A stretch of DNA of 14,637 nt from Burkholderiales bacterium. Its GTDB lineage: Bacteria > Pseudomonadota > Gammaproteobacteria > Burkholderiales > JAEUMW01. Shown here piece after piece: positions 1-6,241 of the stretch. How positions within the stretch are numbered: the first letter of the stretch is position 1; each line of letters begins with the position of its first letter. The notes under the pieces are model-generated. The model did not search any database, was not told where the DNA came from, and worked only from the letters and a program-made list of their open reading frames with translations. The stretch spans positions 1 through 14,637 of the forward strand of contig JAEUMX010000015.1 of NCBI GenBank assembly GCA_016791285.1, read 5' to 3'. A program made the position numbers and the translations under genes.

Positions 1-143
1 GCCATCAAGCGCCGATGCACCTCCGGGGGCACTCGGGAGTATTGCACCACCCTGCCATCGCTGAACTCGATCTCGAGCACCTGACCTCCCGCCTCATAGG
101 CGATGCTTCGAATCTTGTCGGAATTCACTTTTTTGCGTTCCAT
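1..143 (-). CDS. KTSC-domain protein, partial (C-terminus beyond left edge)
   Basis: The reverse strand from the ATG at 143 encodes 47 residues before the window edge, beginning MERKKVNSDKIRSIAYEAGG. The pattern V-x-S-x-x-I-x-x-I-x-Y, then LEIEFSDGRVVQYSRVPPEV and RLM, is the hallmark of the KTSC domain, a short (about 60-70 residue) domain found alone or beside nucleases. Its biochemical role is not established, although it has been suggested to bind nucleic acid. A usable ribosome binding site (AGGGAG, 7 nt before the ATG) supports this start. The family's final KTSC motif lies outside the window, so it cannot be checked. The gene lies on the same strand as the histone H1-like gene, about 200 bp downstream of it. 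The sequence does not show whether the two are co-transcribed. Confidence 0.85.
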   Translation of the reverse strand, partial: MERKKVNSDKIRSIAYEAGGQVLEIEFSDGRVVQYSRVPPEVHRRLM

Positions 144-344
144 GTTCAGCTCCCTGCATGAGCGCACGATGCCACGCTGACTTCACGCCGCTGAACGAGG
201 AAAGTGCCTGCGGGCTCAATACCCGGGGACGCAACGGCGCACCCGAAGGCCTGGGATCCGGCCCGCTGCGGGCCGATCCCAAGCCGCGGGGGGCGAGGGG
301 CTCAATCTGGACGCGCCCCTGCCCGCCCGCAGGCAGGACCAAGC
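144..344. other. Intergenic region with hairpins between the H1-like gene and the KTSC gene
   Basis: I see no coding sequence here; the open frames crossing it lack family features. The region is rich in G and C runs and contains two inverted repeats. One is a long bulged hairpin at 253-280. The other is a 6-bp stem (CCTGCC/GGCAGG, 318-337) just after the histone stop codon. Neither is followed by a T-tract on the minus strand, so intrinsic termination is not clear. Confidence 0.5.
253..280 (-). terminator. Strong bulged hairpin downstream of the H1-like gene (possible transcript end)
   Basis: GGGATC-C-GGCCCG at 253-265 pairs with CGGGCCGATCCC at 269-280 around a 3-nt loop (CTG). This gives 12 base pairs with one bulged C. 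It starts about 65 nt after the histone H1-like stop codon in the direction of transcription. There is no U-tract after it on the minus strand. It could be an RNA 3'-end stabiliser or a Rho-linked end rather than a classical intrinsic terminator. Confidence 0.35.
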
Positions 345-860
345 TCAGTTAGGCTTACCCGAGATCGGAAAAGGCCAAGCCCCCGGCACCGAGACGGACT
401 TGGAGGCTTCTGTGCTTTCCGCCGGAGCCGCAGTGGGGGCCGGCTTTGCGGGCTTCCTGGCCGCTGGCTTTCTCGTGGCTGGCACTGCCGCTTTCTTCGC
501 CACCGTCTTCTTGGGCGCTGCGGCCTTCTTGGGCGCGGCCTTCTTCACCACCTTTTTCGCAGGGGTTTTTTTCGCGACTGCCTTCTTGGCGACTGCCTTC
601 TTGGCGACTGCCTTCTTGGCGGCGCCTACGGCCTTCTTGGCGACAGCTTTCTTGACGACCTTCTTGGCGACTGCCTTCTTGGCGGCGCCTACGGCCTTCT
701 TGGCTACTGCTTTCTTGACGACCTTCTTCGCAGCGGCCTTCTTGGCAGTACCCGCGACCGCCTTCTTCGCCACGGGCTTCTTCACCGGTTTCTTCGCTGC
801 TGCCTTCTTGATCGCGCCAGCAGCTTTCTTCGCTGCGGGTTTCTTCGCTTTGGTTGCCAC
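345..860 (-). CDS. Histone H1-like Lys/Ala-rich DNA-binding protein
   Basis: The product is 171 residues, almost entirely built of Ala-Lys-Lys, Val-Ala-Lys-Lys and Pro-Ala-Lys-Lys steps up to about residue 140, then a Pro/Ala/Ser-rich neutral tail. This matches the eukaryotic H1 C-terminal-like proteins of proteobacteria (Bordetella BpH1, AlgP type). These are expected to bind DNA non-specifically through the lysines and help compact the nucleoid. The start is a GTG at 858-860; a near-perfect AGGAGG lies 5 nt upstream, so this start is well supported. The coding DNA holds a tandem 63-bp duplication (600-725, 21 residues per unit) and shorter 15-bp repeats (about 576-620), so length variation by slippage is likely. 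The gene follows nrdB on the same strand, an arrangement familiar in betaproteobacteria. Its structure outside complexes is expected to be disordered. Confidence 0.88.
   Translation of the reverse strand: MATKAKKPAAKKAAGAIKKAAAKKPVKKPVAKKAVAGTAKKAAAKKVVKKAVAKKAVGAAKKAVAKKVVKKAVAKKAVGAAKKAVAKKAVAKKAVAKKTPAKKVVKKAAPKKAAAPKKTVAKKAAVPATRKPAARKPAKPAPTAAPAESTEASKSVSVPGAWPFPISGKPN
600..725. repeat. Tandem 63-bp duplication inside the H1-like gene
   Basis: Bases 600-662 and 663-725 are direct copies differing at two positions (GCGACA in one, GCTACT in the other). Each copy encodes 21 residues of the AKK-repeat region. The unit is a multiple of three, so gain or loss of copies keeps the frame. It is flanked on the left by further shorter copies of the GACTGCCTTCTTGGC unit. 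Confidence 0.9.
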
Positions 861-900
861 TAGAACCTCCTATTGAGTGGTAAGGTATCGCACTTCAAAC

Positions 901-923
901 GAAGACACCCCGAAAGTGTCTTC
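901..923. promoter_or_regulatory. Perfect 8-bp inverted repeat upstream of the H1-like gene
   Basis: GAAGACAC (901-908) and GTGTCTTC (916-923) are exact reverse complements around a 7-nt spacer, CCCGAAA. It lies 41 bp before the GTG start of the H1-like gene and about 150 bp after the nrdB stop. On the minus strand the stem is followed by only GTTTG, a poor U-tract. It could be an operator, a 5'-leader hairpin or a weak nrdB terminator; the sequence alone does not decide. Confidence 0.45.
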
Positions 924-1076
924 AACACTGCCAGCGCCCGGAGCCGCGTGGTGCACAGGGCACCCGCGGCTGCCGGACAACTCAGCAGCTTTGCCGAGGC
1001 ACGAATCCCGCGGTCCGTCCCGCAAGGGCCGCGCCTGCAATCCTTTACCGCCGCGCTCGCGCGCGCACCGTTCGTG

Positions 1077-2189
1077 TCAGTCCCAGCTGAGCGCACCGCC
1101 CGTCTGGTACTCGATGACACGCGTTTCGAAGAAATTTCGTTCCTTCTTCAGATCGATCATCTCGCTCATCCAGGGGAACGGGTTGTTCGCACCCGGGAAG
1201 AGCGGTTCGAGGCCGATCTGCACACAGCGTCGGTTGGCAATGAAACGAAGATATTCCTTGAACATGGGCGCATTGAGTCCGAGCACCCCGCGCGGCATCG
1301 TGTCCTCCGCATAGCGGTACTCGATCTCGACACCCCTTTGCATGAGTGTCCGGATATCCTCACGGAACTCGGGTGTCCACAGGCGTGGATTCTCGAGCTT
1401 GATCTGGTTGATGACGTCGATCCCGAAGTTGCAGTGCATCGACTCATCGCGAAGAATGTACTGGTACTGCTCGGCCGCGCCGGTCATCTTGTTCTGGCGC
1501 CCGAGGGCGAGAATCTGGGTGAACCCCACGTAGAAGAACATGCCTTCCATGATGCAGGCGAAGACGATCAGGCTTTTCAGCAACCGCCGATCCGCCTCGG
1601 CCGTGCCGGTCCGGAAGGTCGGATCGGTCAGGGTATCGATGAAGGGGATCAGGAACTCGTCCTTCTCGCGGATGCTGGTGACCTCGTGGTAGGCGTTGAA
1701 GACCTCGCCCTCGTCCAGCCCCAGACTCTCCACGATGTACTGGTAGGCGTGAGTGTGAATGGCTTCCTCGAACGCCTGCCGCAGCAGGTACTGACGGCAT
1801 TCCGGGGCGGTGATGTGGCGATACGTGCCGAGCACGATGTTGTTTGCCGCCAGTGAATCCGCCGTGACGAAGAATCCGAGGTTGCGCCTGACAATGCGAC
1901 GCTCGTCGTGGGTCAGACCGTTCGGGTTCTTCCAGGTCGCGATGTCGCGACTCATGTTGATCTCCTGCGGCATCCAGTGGTTTGCGCAGGCGGCGAGGTA
2001 CTTCTCCCACGCCCATTTGTACTTGAAAGGAACGAGTTGATTGACGTCGGTCTTGCCGTTGATGATGCGCTTGTCCTCGACCCGGATGCGGGTGAAGCGC
2101 TCCGCCTCGGCCGCCGGCGCGTGCGACCGCACTCCCGCACGTGCGGTGCGCTCGGTGCGGGTTGCGATCTCCTCGTCGAATTGCAGCAT
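1077..2189 (-). CDS. nrdB: Class Ia ribonucleotide reductase, radical-bearing beta subunit
   Basis: NrdB (370 residues) houses the di-iron/tyrosyl-radical cofactor that starts ribonucleotide reduction in NrdA, making dNTPs in the cytosol. Visible ligands match the family: Asp111 (TADSLAANN), Glu142 and His145 ([10 protein letters not shown]), Glu215 (IMEGMFFY), Glu249 and His252 (RDESMH). Tyr149 sits where the radical tyrosine (Tyr122 of E. coli) is expected, so this is a true tyrosyl-radical subunit rather than a radical-less R2c type. Tyr361 near the C-terminus corresponds to the relay tyrosine that passes the radical to NrdA, and the last residues should dock onto NrdA. The ATG at 2189 has GAGGAG 10 nt upstream. 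It follows nrdA on the same strand after about 200 bp, so the two may share a transcript. Confidence 0.97.
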   Translation of the reverse strand: MLQFDEEIATRTERTARAGVRSHAPAAEAERFTRIRVEDKRIINGKTDVNQLVPFKYKWAWEKYLAACANHWMPQEINMSRDIATWKNPNGLTHDERRIVRRNLGFFVTADSLAANNIVLGTYRHITAPECRQYLLRQAFEEAIHTHAYQYIVESLGLDEGEVFNAYHEVTSIREKDEFLIPFIDTLTDPTFRTGTAEADRRLLKSLIVFACIMEGMFFYVGFTQILALGRQNKMTGAAEQYQYILRDESMHCNFGIDVINQIKLENPRLWTPEFREDIRTLMQRGVEIEYRYAEDTMPRGVLGLNAPMFKEYLRFIANRRCVQIGLEPLFPGANNPFPWMSEMIDLKKERNFFETRVIEYQTGGALSWD

Positions 2190-2388
2190 TGATCAGGGTC
2201 TCCTCAAGATCTCTTACTGGTGCTCGCTAGAGCGCGAAATTTGACTTCCCTGAGCATTTCGGACCCGCTGCCGAAAGCAAGCAGCATGCCGCTCCTGCCC
2301 GTCATATCAACTGAAAAATCCATTGCTTGCGCGGTTTCCCGCTGACGCCGGAAGGCAATCCGACGCCTCGACGCGCTGGCTGCGCGCG
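2190..2388 (-). other. nrdA-nrdB intergenic region
   Basis: This 199-bp spacer is long for a simple operon gap. I see no convincing gene. A 39-residue frame (2204-2323, minus) lacks a ribosome binding site and any recognisable motif. No strong terminator hairpin with a U-tract is visible. A TTGATA sequence on the minus strand resembles a -35 element but has no good -10 partner, so a separate nrdB promoter is not demonstrated. Confidence 0.4.
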
Positions 2389-5232
2389 TCACTGGCAGGC
2401 CTCGCACTCCGGGTTGTCGATCGCGCAGAACTTCGCGTCCTGCGTGTCCGTGGCTTTGCCGGCATCGCTCGGCACCGCGTTCAACGTTCCGCCGCGCACC
2501 GTGGACTTCTCCGCATGCGTGGCGCCGAGGGTCCGCAGGTAGTATGTAGTCTTGAGCCCGCGCAGCCAGGCGAGCTTGTAGGTCTCATCGAGCTTGCGTC
2601 CCGATACGCCCGCCATGTAGAGGTTGAGCGACTGCGCCTGATCGATCCACTTCTGGCGCCGGGCCGCAGCCTCGACCAGCCAGGCGGGCTCGATCTCGAA
2701 CGCGGTGGCGTACAGGCTGCGGATCTCCGCGGGTACCCGATCGATGCGTGCGAGGCTGCCGTCGAAGTACTTGAGGTCGGCGATCATGACCTCGTCCCAC
2801 ATGTTGAGCTTCTTCAGGTCCGCGACCAGGTAGTCGTTCGCCACCGTGAACTCGCCCGAGAGGTTCGACTTGACGAAGAGGTTCTGGAAGTTCGGCTCGA
2901 TGCTGGCCGACACGCCGACGATGTTGGCGATGGTAGCCGTGGGAGCGATCGCGAGGCAGTTGGAGTTGCGCATGCCGAAGCGCTGGATTCGCTCGCGCAG
3001 TGCGCCCCAGTCGAGCGTCGCCGAGAGATCCACGTCCACGTAGCCGCCGCGCTCGAGCGACAGGAGCTTCAGGGTGTCTGGAGGAAGGATCCCCTTCGAC
3101 CAGAGCGATCCCGCGAAGGTCGCGTAGGGGCCGCGCTCCTGGGCGAGTTCGGTGGAGCCCCAGTAGGCGTAGTAGGCGACCGCCTCCATCGACTGGTCCG
3201 CGAAGTCCACCGCCGCCTGTGACGCGTAGGGCATGCGCAGCACGTGCAGGCAATCCTGGAATCCCATGACGCCGAGGCCCACCGGCCGGTGCTTCAGGTT
3301 GGCGTTGCGCGCCTTCCCGACCGCGTAGTAGTTGATGTCGATGACGTTATCGAGCATGCGCATCGCCGTGCGGATCGTCCGGCGCAGCCTGTCGTGATCG
3401 ATGCGCCCGTCGATCAGATGATTGAGCAGGTTGATCGATCCCAGGTTGCAGACCGCGATCTCGCTCTCGGACGTATTGAGTGTGATCTCCGTGCAAAGGT
3501 TCGAGCTGTGCACCACGCCCACATGCTGCTGCGGGGAGCGCACGTTGCAGGGATCCTTGAAGGCAATCCACGGATGCCCGGTTTCGAACAGCATCGAGAG
3601 CATCTTCCGCCATAGCTGCTGCGCCGGCATCTTCTTGTAGAGCCTGAGCTCGCCGCGCGCTGCCTTCGCCTCGTAGCGCTGGTAGGTCTCTTCGAAATCC
3701 TTCCCGTAGCGGTCGTGCAGGTCGGGTACGTCGGACGGCGAGAACAGCGTCCATTCGCCACCCTCCGTCACGCGCTTCATGAAGAGGTCGGGTATCCAGT
3801 TGGCCGTGTTCATGTCGTGGGTGCGGCGGCGGTCATCGCCCGTGTTCTTGCGCAGCTCCAGGAATTCCTCGATGTCGAGGTGCCAGGTCTCCAGATAGGA
3901 GCAGACCGCCCCCTTGCGCTTGCCGCCCTGATTCACCGCGACTGCGGTGTCGTTCACCACCTTGAGGAACGGCACCACGCCCTGCGACCTGCCATTGGTG
4001 CCCTTGATGTAGGAGCCCAGGGCACGCACCGGCGTCCAGTCGTTGCCGAGCCCGCCCGCGTACTTCGAGAGCAGCGCGTTCTCCTTGATCGCCTCGTAGA
4101 TGCCGTCGAGGTCGTCGGAAACCGTGGTCAGATAGCAGCTCGACAACTGGGAGCGCAGCGTCCCGGAGTTGAAAAGGGTCGGCGTCGAGTTCATGAAGTC
4201 AAACGACGAGAGGACATCGTAGAACTCGATGGCGCGCGCCTCACGCTCCGCCTCGTTCAGGGCAAGCCCCATCGCGACCCGCATGAAGAAAGCCTGGGGC
4301 AGCTCGATGCGGTGGTCACGGACGTGCAAGAAGTAGCGGTCGTACAGCGTCTGCAAGCCCAGGTAGCCGAACTTGAGGTCACGGCGCGCGTCCAGGGCCG
4401 CACCCAGGCACGCGAGGTCGTATTGCGCAAGACACGGATCGATCAGCTCGGCCTCGATGCCGCGCGCGATGAACTCGGGGAAGTATTCCGCGTAGCGCGT
4501 CGCCATGCGCTCCTGGCGCACCTCCTCGCCCAGCACCTCGTGGCGAACGGTATGGAGGAGCAGGCGCGCGGTCACGAAGCTGTAGGCCGGGTCCTTCTCG
4601 ATCAGCGATCGCGCCGCCAGGATCGCGCACTTCCTCACCTCGTCCATGGGCACGCCGTCGTACAGGTCCTTGACCACGCTCTGCATGATCAGCGCCGCAT
4701 CGACCGCCTCTCCCAGTCCCTGGCAAGCCTCGTCCATCAGCGATCGGATGGCGGCAAGGTCGAGCGGTCGCGCGACTCCATCCTCGATCACGTTGATGAC
4801 CTGGGTCGAGACTGCCGCCGCTGCTTCCTTGATGCGTGCGCGTTCGCGCGACCGCTCTTCGCGGTAGAGGACGTAACGGCGCGCTACCTCGTGCTCGCCC
4901 GAACGCATGAGGGCAAGCTCCACCTGATCCTGGATGTCCTCTATGTGAAAGGTGCCGCCATGCGGCTGCCGCCGCATCAGCGCGCTCACTACGCTCGCCG
5001 TGAGGTCGGAGACGAGCTCACGGATCCGGGCCGACGCGGCGCCCTGGCCGCCGTTCACCGCGAGGAAGGCCTTGGTCATGGCGATGGCTATCTTGGCCGG
5101 CTCGAAACGAACCACGGCGCCATTGCGGCGGATGACCTTGTATTCGGCGAGGCGCGCGTCGGCGGCGCCGTCATCTTCGATCGGGAACACGGCATGCGCC
5201 ACCGTGGCCTGGCCTTCCAAGACGATCTGCAT
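2389..5232 (-). CDS. nrdA: Class Ia ribonucleotide reductase, catalytic alpha subunit with two ATP-cones
   Basis: NrdA (947 residues) reduces ribonucleoside diphosphates to deoxyribonucleotides together with NrdB. An N-terminal ATP-cone (about 31-125, starting YKVIRRNGAVVRF) is followed by a second cone-like segment (about 145-232), then the ten-stranded catalytic barrel. Active-site residues are all present: Cys366 (SSCYL) and Cys595 (AVCNLGS) as the redox pair, and Asn578-x-Cys580-x-Glu582 with the thiyl-radical cysteine. Tyr897-Tyr898 (KTTYY) form the radical relay, and Cys943/Cys946 (ECEACQ) are the C-terminal shuttle pair for thioredoxin or glutaredoxin. The protein is about 190 residues longer than E. 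coli NrdA because of the extra cone, resembling the Pseudomonas aeruginosa type. AGGAGG lies 9 nt before the ATG. Upstream NrdR-box-like sites suggest NrdR repression. Confidence 0.97.
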   Translation of the reverse strand: MQIVLEGQATVAHAVFPIEDDGAADARLAEYKVIRRNGAVVRFEPAKIAIAMTKAFLAVNGGQGAASARIRELVSDLTASVVSALMRRQPHGGTFHIEDIQDQVELALMRSGEHEVARRYVLYREERSRERARIKEAAAAVSTQVINVIEDGVARPLDLAAIRSLMDEACQGLGEAVDAALIMQSVVKDLYDGVPMDEVRKCAILAARSLIEKDPAYSFVTARLLLHTVRHEVLGEEVRQERMATRYAEYFPEFIARGIEAELIDPCLAQYDLACLGAALDARRDLKFGYLGLQTLYDRYFLHVRDHRIELPQAFFMRVAMGLALNEAEREARAIEFYDVLSSFDFMNSTPTLFNSGTLRSQLSSCYLTTVSDDLDGIYEAIKENALLSKYAGGLGNDWTPVRALGSYIKGTNGRSQGVVPFLKVVNDTAVAVNQGGKRKGAVCSYLETWHLDIEEFLELRKNTGDDRRRTHDMNTANWIPDLFMKRVTEGGEWTLFSPSDVPDLHDRYGKDFEETYQRYEAKAARGELRLYKKMPAQQLWRKMLSMLFETGHPWIAFKDPCNVRSPQQHVGVVHSSNLCTEITLNTSESEIAVCNLGSINLLNHLIDGRIDHDRLRRTIRTAMRMLDNVIDINYYAVGKARNANLKHRPVGLGVMGFQDCLHVLRMPYASQAAVDFADQSMEAVAYYAYWGSTELAQERGPYATFAGSLWSKGILPPDTLKLLSLERGGYVDVDLSATLDWGALRERIQRFGMRNSNCLAIAPTATIANIVGVSASIEPNFQNLFVKSNLSGEFTVANDYLVADLKKLNMWDEVMIADLKYFDGSLARIDRVPAEIRSLYATAFEIEPAWLVEAAARRQKWIDQAQSLNLYMAGVSGRKLDETYKLAWLRGLKTTYYLRTLGATHAEKSTVRGGTLNAVPSDAGKATDTQDAKFCAIDNPECEACQ

Positions 5233-5307
5233 CTGCGCCTGCCTCCTACATCGTTCTTGTTGCGGGAACCGCGACCGAGGCGCGGGCCGTATTGCTTCGC
5301 TTCTGGA

Positions 5308-5323
5308 TCACAATATCTTGTGC
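5308..5323 (-). promoter_or_regulatory. NrdR-box-like site 1 (nrdA-proximal)
   Basis: TCACAATATCTTGTGC matches the NrdR box consensus (acaCwAtATaTwGtgt) at 13 of 16 positions. NrdR is the nucleotide-sensing repressor of ribonucleotide reductase genes and normally uses paired boxes. This box lies about 75 bp upstream of the nrdA start codon and overlaps a plausible -10 element. Confidence 0.72.
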
Positions 5324-5340
5324 ATTAGGTCCGCCCGCAA
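5312..5340 (-). promoter_or_regulatory. Possible sigma-70 promoter for nrdA
   Basis: On the minus strand TTGCGG (plus 5335-5340) and GATATT (plus 5312-5317) are separated by exactly 17 bp. They match the -35 and -10 consensus at four of six positions each. The -10 would lie inside NrdR-box-like site 1, which fits repression by promoter occlusion. Other spacings are possible, so this is tentative. Confidence 0.35.
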
Positions 5341-5353
5341 CGGCAACCGTTGC
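5337..5353. promoter_or_regulatory. Perfect palindrome between the two NrdR-like boxes
   Basis: GCAACGG (5337-5343) and CCGTTGC (5347-5353) are exact reverse complements around CAA. The repeat sits near the midpoint of the two NrdR-like boxes and overlaps the tentative -35. It does not match the NrdR consensus and may bind a second regulator. Confidence 0.45.
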
Positions 5354-5359
5354 AAGAGC

Positions 5360-5375
5360 GTACAACATATTGTGA
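5360..5375 (-). promoter_or_regulatory. NrdR-box-like site 2 (distal)
   Basis: GTACAACATATTGTGA matches the NrdR consensus at 12 of 16 positions, with the central ACA...ATTGTG symmetry intact. Its centre is 52 bp from that of site 1, close to five helical turns, so both boxes face the same side of the DNA. This is wider than the roughly 31-bp spacing commonly described. Confidence 0.65.
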
Positions 5376-5623
5376 TATGCGGGTCCAAGTGCCACTAATT
5401 CTAGTAACGAGAATTCACGCACGCAAGCGTTTTTTCTGACATCCGCCGCAACTTCGATGTGCGGTCCGGCGAGGCCGACGAATGGGGCGCGACGTGGCCG
5501 GGCGCATGGGAAGTGCGATCGCCGTCAGCCGCCGGAATGCCGATGAGAATCGCCGCCGCACGGTGGCCCGATGCAGGCCGCAGTCGACCGCTGCGACGCG
5601 TCGCGCGCCGTCGGCCCCGCGAT

Positions 5624-6193
5624 TCAAGCGCCCTGCGTCACCAGCGCGCGGTAGCGCGTCCAGTCGAAGCAGGGGCCGGGATCCGACTTGCGGCCAGGCG
5701 CGATGTCCGCGTGGCCGACGACATCGCCGATCGGATAGACCCCTTGCAGCGCGCGCGTCAAGCGGGCCAAAACCCGGTACTGCGCGGCGGTGAAAGGTGT
5801 TTCGTCGGTGCCTTCGAGCTCGACGCCGACCGAGAAGTCGTTGCACCGCGCGCGGCCTTTCCAGCTCGAGATGCCCGCGTGCCACGCCCGCTTCGAAGCG
5901 GGCACGAACTGGATCAGCTCGCCGCGGCGCCGAACGAAGAAATGGGCCGACACCCGCAACCCGGCCAGCCCCGCGAAGTAGGGATGTGCCGACAGGTCGA
6001 GGCGGTTCGTGAAGAGATCGACGACGGCATTGCCGGCAAAGCGCCCCGGCGGCAGGCTGATGGCGTGGACGACGAGCAGGGTCACCGGCTCACCGGCCGG
6101 TCGCTCGTCGTGATTGGGGGAAGCGAGAAACCGTGCCGCCGGCAGTCTGCCCTGCGCATCGAACGACCACGCCCTTGCGGCGCGACGGCTCAT
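5624..6193 (-). CDS. ampD: 1,6-anhydro-N-acetylmuramyl-L-alanine amidase
   Basis: AmpD is a cytosolic zinc amidase that cuts the peptide from anhydro-muropeptides during cell-wall recycling. It thereby affects AmpR-type beta-lactamase induction where that exists. The 189-residue product has the zinc ligands His43 (VVHAIS), His161 and Asp171 (GHADIAPGRKSDPGP), the catalytic-site Glu125 (VELEGTD) and Lys169. Family blocks RVSAHFFVRR, KRAWHAGIS and RCNDFS are also present, close to the E. coli enzyme (183 residues). No signal peptide is present, consistent with AmpD rather than periplasmic paralogues. I chose the ATG at 6193. An in-frame GTG at 6226 would add 11 residues; neither start has a clear Shine-Dalgarno sequence. 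It lies 48 bp after pilR on the same strand and is probably the last gene of that operon. Confidence 0.95.
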   Translation of the reverse strand: MSRRAARAWSFDAQGRLPAARFLASPNHDERPAGEPVTLLVVHAISLPPGRFAGNAVVDLFTNRLDLSAHPYFAGLAGLRVSAHFFVRRRGELIQFVPASKRAWHAGISSWKGRARCNDFSVGVELEGTDETPFTAAQYRVLARLTRALQGVYPIGDVVGHADIAPGRKSDPGPCFDWTRYRALVTQGA

Positions 6194-6241
6194 CGGAAGC
6201 GAGCTGCGTGACGAAGCCGCACGCACGCTTCGCGCGCGCCG

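Larger units (their letters stand above)
5233..5623. other. nrdA upstream region and spacer to ampD
   Basis: This gene-free stretch of about 390 bp holds the nrd regulatory region in its left half (5300-5380: two NrdR-box-like sites, a palindrome between them and a possible promoter). In 5400-5623 I see no gene. There is only a short ACGCAAGCGT stem followed by a T-run on the plus strand (5421-5435) with no plus-strand gene before it, and a 12-bp palindrome GCGACGCGTCGC (5593-5604). Open frames here are shadows extending into ampD. Confidence 0.6.

Noticed and set aside
576..730. Short direct repeats that might suggest a CRISPR array
   Set aside because: Repeats are in-frame codon repeats within a coding sequence, without unique spacers.
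400..876. Plus-strand hydrophobic frame resembling a repetitive membrane protein
   Set aside because: It is the reverse complement of AKK codons (TTC, GCC) of the H1-like gene, whose ribosome binding site is excellent; this frame has none.
2204..2323. 39-residue minus-strand frame between nrdA and nrdB
   Set aside because: No ribosome binding site, no recognisable motif; more likely untranslated spacer.
3715..5328. Plus-strand open frame of 537 residues opposite nrdA
   Set aside because: It is antisense to a complete, unmistakable nrdA, has no family motif, and long antisense frames are common in GC-rich genes.
5421..5435. Short stem ACGCAAGCGT followed by a T-run, plus strand
   Set aside because: A 4-bp stem with a 2-nt loop is too weak, and no plus-strand gene precedes it.
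5593..5604. 12-bp palindrome GCGACGCGTCGC
   Set aside because: Short, made of CG-rich words that recur by chance at this composition, and not near a promoter I can identify.
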